From NCBI GenBank assembly GCA_024220505.1, contig JAKZZE010000017.1, positions 992,001 to 1,056,000 on the forward strand: DNA of 64,000 nt, given 5' to 3'. The DNA is from Rhizopus arrhizus (lineage: Eukaryota; Mucoromycota; Mucoromycetes; Mucorales; Rhizopodaceae). Within the stretch, counting starts at the first letter, position 1; each line of letters opens with the position of its first letter. The notes under the pieces are model-generated. The model had not been told where the DNA came from and did not search any database. It saw only the letters and a list, made by a program, of their open reading frames with translations. The translations under genes and the position numbers were made by a program. Below, piece by piece: positions 60,543-64,000 of this stretch.

Positions 60543-62336
60543 ATGAAATATTTTTTATTATTTGTTTTATTCACAAGTTTAATACAAGCAAGTAAACATA
60601 AAGTAAAGGTTGTTATATTAGGTGCTGGTGCATCTGGTATTTCTTTTGCAAAGACTCTCTCACAATCAAATATGCATGATTATATCGTATTAGATGCACA
60701 GTCATTTGTCGGAGGTAAGTTCAATAGCAGCCCTTCGGTTCTATTCATCTTTTTTGTTTCTTTCTTTAGGCAGAGTACAACATGTTGATTTCTGTGGAAA
60801 TAATGTAGAATTGGGTGCAAATTGGGTAAGAAATGGCAGAGAAAGAGAGAGGGAGATGAATGTGACTAATGGACAAGCATAGATTTATGGGAAAGGAAAT
60901 AATCCAATTTATTTAATGGCAACCAAGCATGGTCTTGTCACTGCTCCTAATGACAAAGCAAATATTGCATTTTATGATGATCACGGGTACCTGAATGACC
61001 AATCAGTCGGTAAAAATATCTATCATCAATTTGAGGATGTCAAGACGAGACTAGTACAATTTGCTGGTAAGAGACAAGTGATGTAGACTTGTGCTAATAT
61101 CATCATAGAAAAAAGATTGCGGCATCAGCAAGTAGACCTTCCCAGTCGATCTGCTCTACATCTTTTAGATTGGATACCCAACACACCCTTAAAGGCCGCT
61201 GTGGAATATTTTAATATCGATTGGGAATTTTCAGAACCAGCAGAGATCTGTTCACTGGATTATGCGACAGGTACAGTAGATACAGTAGAAGGAACATATC
61301 CTTTAGGAAATGAATTTGTTGTGGATCAAAGGTAATCTAAACCAAGTTTTATTTCTCTTGTTAACAATCTAAAGAGGGTTTAATCATATACTTAAACAAG
61401 AAGCAAACTTATTATTTTCAAATACTACTTCTTTACCTCATCTAAAACTCAATACTCTAGTCAAAAAAGTCATTTATAACCCTCATAATGTCACTATTTT
61501 AACTGACAGTGGTGATATCATCGAAGCAGATTATGCAGTCTGTACTTTTTCGTAAGTAAATGCATGAATGAATCCCTACCTAATATTATCACAGTTTAGG
61601 TGTACTTCAAAGTGACCTCGTCCAATTTTATCCTCCTTTCCCAGAGTGGAAAAAAGAGGCTCTCTTGAGCTTCCACATGACAACCTATACAAAAATATTT
61701 TTAAAATTCAAAAGAAAATTTTGGAATGATTGGCAGGCAAGCTGCTTTCTTTTCTTTCTTTATTGTCTATTGACCATTCAATAGTTTGCTCTTTATGCAA
61801 ATAATGCTACTCAACATGGTGGTTACTATACCGTTTGGCAAAATCTCAATGCACCTGGTTATCTATCTCAATCAAGTCAACCTATCCTGATGGTCACCAC
61901 AACTCATATCGAATCACAGCGTATTGAACGCATGTCAAATCATCAAGTCAAGGCCGAAATTCAAGAGGTATTAGATACCATGTTTTCAAACTCTGAACCC
62001 ATCCAAGATATCCTCATCCCACGGTGGCATCAAAATCCTCTCTTTAGAGGCTCTTATTCTAATTGGCCCATTGGTGCCTCTCGAGAGCATCATGCCAACA
62101 TGCGCGCTCCATTAGAAAACAGATTATGGTTTGCGGGTGAGGCCATGTCGGCTGATTATTATGGATTTTTGCACGGTGCTTGGTTAGAGGGTCAATCGGT
62201 TGCTCATGATGTGCTTCAGTGTCTAGAGGGAACATGTCCTGATCATGCAAAATATGAGTATGTTACGGGTTGTGACAGTAATCAGATGAAGTTCATCAAG
62301 TCAACCCCTCGATTCATTCATCAACATTTTTCATAA
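60543..62336 (+). CDS. Secreted FAD-dependent amine (polyamine) oxidase
   Basis: Seven exons (60543-60714, 60770-60825, 60883-61066, 61109-61331, 61375-61551, 61595-61736, 61785-62336) give 501 aa. A signal peptide (MKYFLLFVLFTSLIQA) precedes the dinucleotide fold VVILGAGASGISFAKTL; GGRVQHVDFCG and ELGANW follow (the GRxxT-region is present in altered form). Near the end lie FAGEAMSADYYGFLHGAWLEG, the FAD-binding tail, and SNWPIGA. These features match fungal polyamine oxidases and the MAO/LSD1 superfamily; the signal peptide argues for a secreted or vacuolar polyamine oxidase rather than a nuclear demethylase. The sixth intron (61737-61784) begins with GC (CAG|GCAAGC). Substrate not determinable here. 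Confidence 0.92.
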
Positions 62337-62523
62337 TTCATTTAAACATCATCATACCTACCTGACCTCATCTCCGATCACTCTTCAAATAAATCCTCTT
62401 CACTCTTTCAATCAATCCTATTTAAACTTATTCACAGTGACTATAGAGCACACGTCTTTTTTTTTTTTTTCTTATATAAAAAAAGACAAGCTCTTTATTT
62501 GTCTTTATTTTTCTATATGCTTT

Positions 62524-64000
62524 CTACATGATTAATGGTTCATCACTGTTGGACAGACGATTTAAATGTAGATAAGCGTCGGTTCCATATCTGAACCATA
62601 AAAATAAGTACTATTTACTATTTTCAAATTTCATATACACTTACCCCTCCATTGATATCAGTTTCAAGTCGCCTCCAAAGTATCTTGCATACTTTATATT
62701 GCACATGTTAGCTTTATTTTTTCATCCTTCATCTCATACACTTACCAATCTCGAGATCGGGAGACCATAGCCAAACCCAGCCATAGGCGCTTTAAATTCC
62801 GTTTGATTAAATTCAGGTTCCAGCATTTGTGCCTTTGCAGTCGTGTACTATGGATACACGTTAGATGCGTTTCTTTTTCTTTCAATATAGAATACCATAT
62901 ATGTCCAAACCATAGGAATGCCAGACCTTGGTATTCCTCCACCTTCATCTGATATCTTAATTGTAATATCTTCCTTTCCGTGAGCTATTGCTACCTTAAT
63001 AGGTGGATATTCACCTTCATAGCCGACCCCAAACCGTTCAATGACTGCTCGAAGCGAGTTCTTTAATAGCTCAAACACCATATGATTAAGATGAGAGGGC
63101 ACATACATAAATTCGATATTCGTCTGGCAAAATAATTGAACTTCAGGTGGTCTAAATAAGCCATAATGCTCTTCACATATAAATCGTGCGTTCTCAATCG
63201 CGTCCTGGACGATTTCTTTAATATTGGTGTTTGTACAGATCACACCAACATAGTTACGTGTAAATGGCCCTCGATACAGTGCTGAATGCTGACCGATGAG
63301 CATTCGAATGCCTATTCTTGACATGTAAAATCGATCTAAAAACTGCTGTATTTCTGTATCAATCATATTCGTCTTCCAATGTTGTTTGTATTCGATAATA
63401 CCCTGAGCTATCGTTGTGACAACTGGATCATGTCTTCTTTTGACTTCTTCTATCGTCTGTACCAAGTTGTCTGTATAAGTTAGCATTGCCGGTGTACATT
63501 CAATGTGCTTGCAATTCGTAAAATATCTATCGGCCAATCAAATTTGCGTTGGATTCTGTCTGCATAATTTTTTTTTTAAAAAGTATACCTGTGAGTAGAA
63601 GGAACAGCTCCATAATAATTATTTCTTGGTTTTTCTTGAGGATAATCCAAATTGGGTATACTTTCTGGTAAAGAATCTGAGGATTTGATAGCATCTCTTA
63701 AATTGACCTTCATTTCTGACGTAAGTTCGGCCGAAGACAAAGCAATTAATTCCTGTCAAAAGGTTAAGTCTTGTGCACCAATGTACTCTTTCTTTTACCT
63801 CAAATGATTGTGCATACCAGTTTTTGACTTTCACTATAGAAGGCATCTCACCAAGACTAGGCGGTAGTTCATCAAGTTCCTTTACACGGTGAGCAATTCT
63901 GATGGGTAATTCCTCTACGACACGCTACATAAAACTTCTGTACTATTAAACGTGTGTCTTTCTTTTGTACCGTGTAAGAACTGACTTGCTTTAAAAAAAG
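62524..64000 (-). CDS. Pyruvate/branched-chain dehydrogenase kinase (PDK/BCKDK), 5' end off the window
   Basis: Seven exons are visible (63971-64000, 63799-63924, 63589-63752, 62896-63526, 62746-62847, 62645-62691, 62524-62590), 388 aa, with the N-terminus beyond 64000. Motifs: LPIRIAHRVKELDELPPSLG, FYMSRIGIRMLIGQHSALYR, the GHKL N-box HMVFELLKNSLRAVIE (Glu and Asn for Mg-ATP), DEGGGIPRSG (G1), VWTYMYTTA, GFGYGLPISRLYARYFGG (G2) and LHLNRLSNSDEP. Mitochondrial PDK/BCKDK enzymes phosphorylate and switch off the E1 subunit of 2-oxoacid dehydrogenases. The C-terminus (SDEPLIM) ends soon after YGTDAYLHLNRL, as in PDKs. The gene continues to the right, so the start is not visible. Confidence 0.95.

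Noticed and set aside
60420..60788. Frame starting 41 codons upstream of the amine-oxidase ATG
   Set aside because: It reads through the T38 tract as poly-Phe; the signal peptide begins at 60543.

Overview
The window is nuclear DNA of a filamentous fungus, most likely an early-diverging Mucoromycota species (Mucorales-like); the genus cannot be called. The grounds are AT-rich DNA full of long poly(A)/poly(T) runs, many 45-110 bp spliceosomal introns, fungal protein families (CSL/Su(H) factor, STE12, TMA7, ENP2/NOL10, NDC80, GH47), and remains of non-LTR and tyrosine-recombinase elements. No rRNA, tRNA, CRISPR array or bacterial-style operon was seen. Exon coordinates come from joining frames at GT-AG (twice GC-AG) sites; for nearly all spliced models the exon lengths sum to an intact reading frame.

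Layout. 0-9 kb: 3' end of a truncated gene, a D-ribulokinase-like FGGY kinase, a RhoGEF, a tyrosine-recombinase relic and TMA7. 11-21.5 kb: an intronless Sel1-repeat protein with a 40-base genomic poly(A), then a head-to-tail minus-strand run (membrane protein, NDC80, phosphopantetheinyl transferase, WWE-like protein, small CaaX protein, short ORF) and a two-TM protein. 21.6-25.1 kb: a decayed block with two inverted copies of the 5' end of a LINE-like element flanking a broken host-like gene. 26-46 kb: genes for a C2H2 factor, NOL10/ENP2, a divergent peroxiredoxin, a CSL factor, a C2H2+PHD protein and a bHLH factor, separated by long low-complexity intergenic DNA. 47-64 kb: an RluA-type pseudouridine synthase, an RBMS-like two-RRM protein, a 1.2-kb inverted-repeat element, a small hairpin membrane protein, a GH47 mannosidase with an apparent frameshift, STE12, a secreted amine oxidase, and a pyruvate/branched-chain dehydrogenase kinase running off the right edge.

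The genes do not form one pathway. Housekeeping genes (ribosome biogenesis, kinetochore, PPTase, RNA modification, mitochondrial kinase) are mixed with five transcription-factor-type genes in about 34 kb. The main unusual points are the folded-back LINE/pseudogene block, a second copy of the same broken gene 6 kb away, single-base frameshifts in or beside homopolymers in several otherwise readable genes, sense-strand T tracts just before several start codons, a small CaaX protein, and a peroxiredoxin with an altered active site. I saw no clear candidate for a wholly new multi-gene system.
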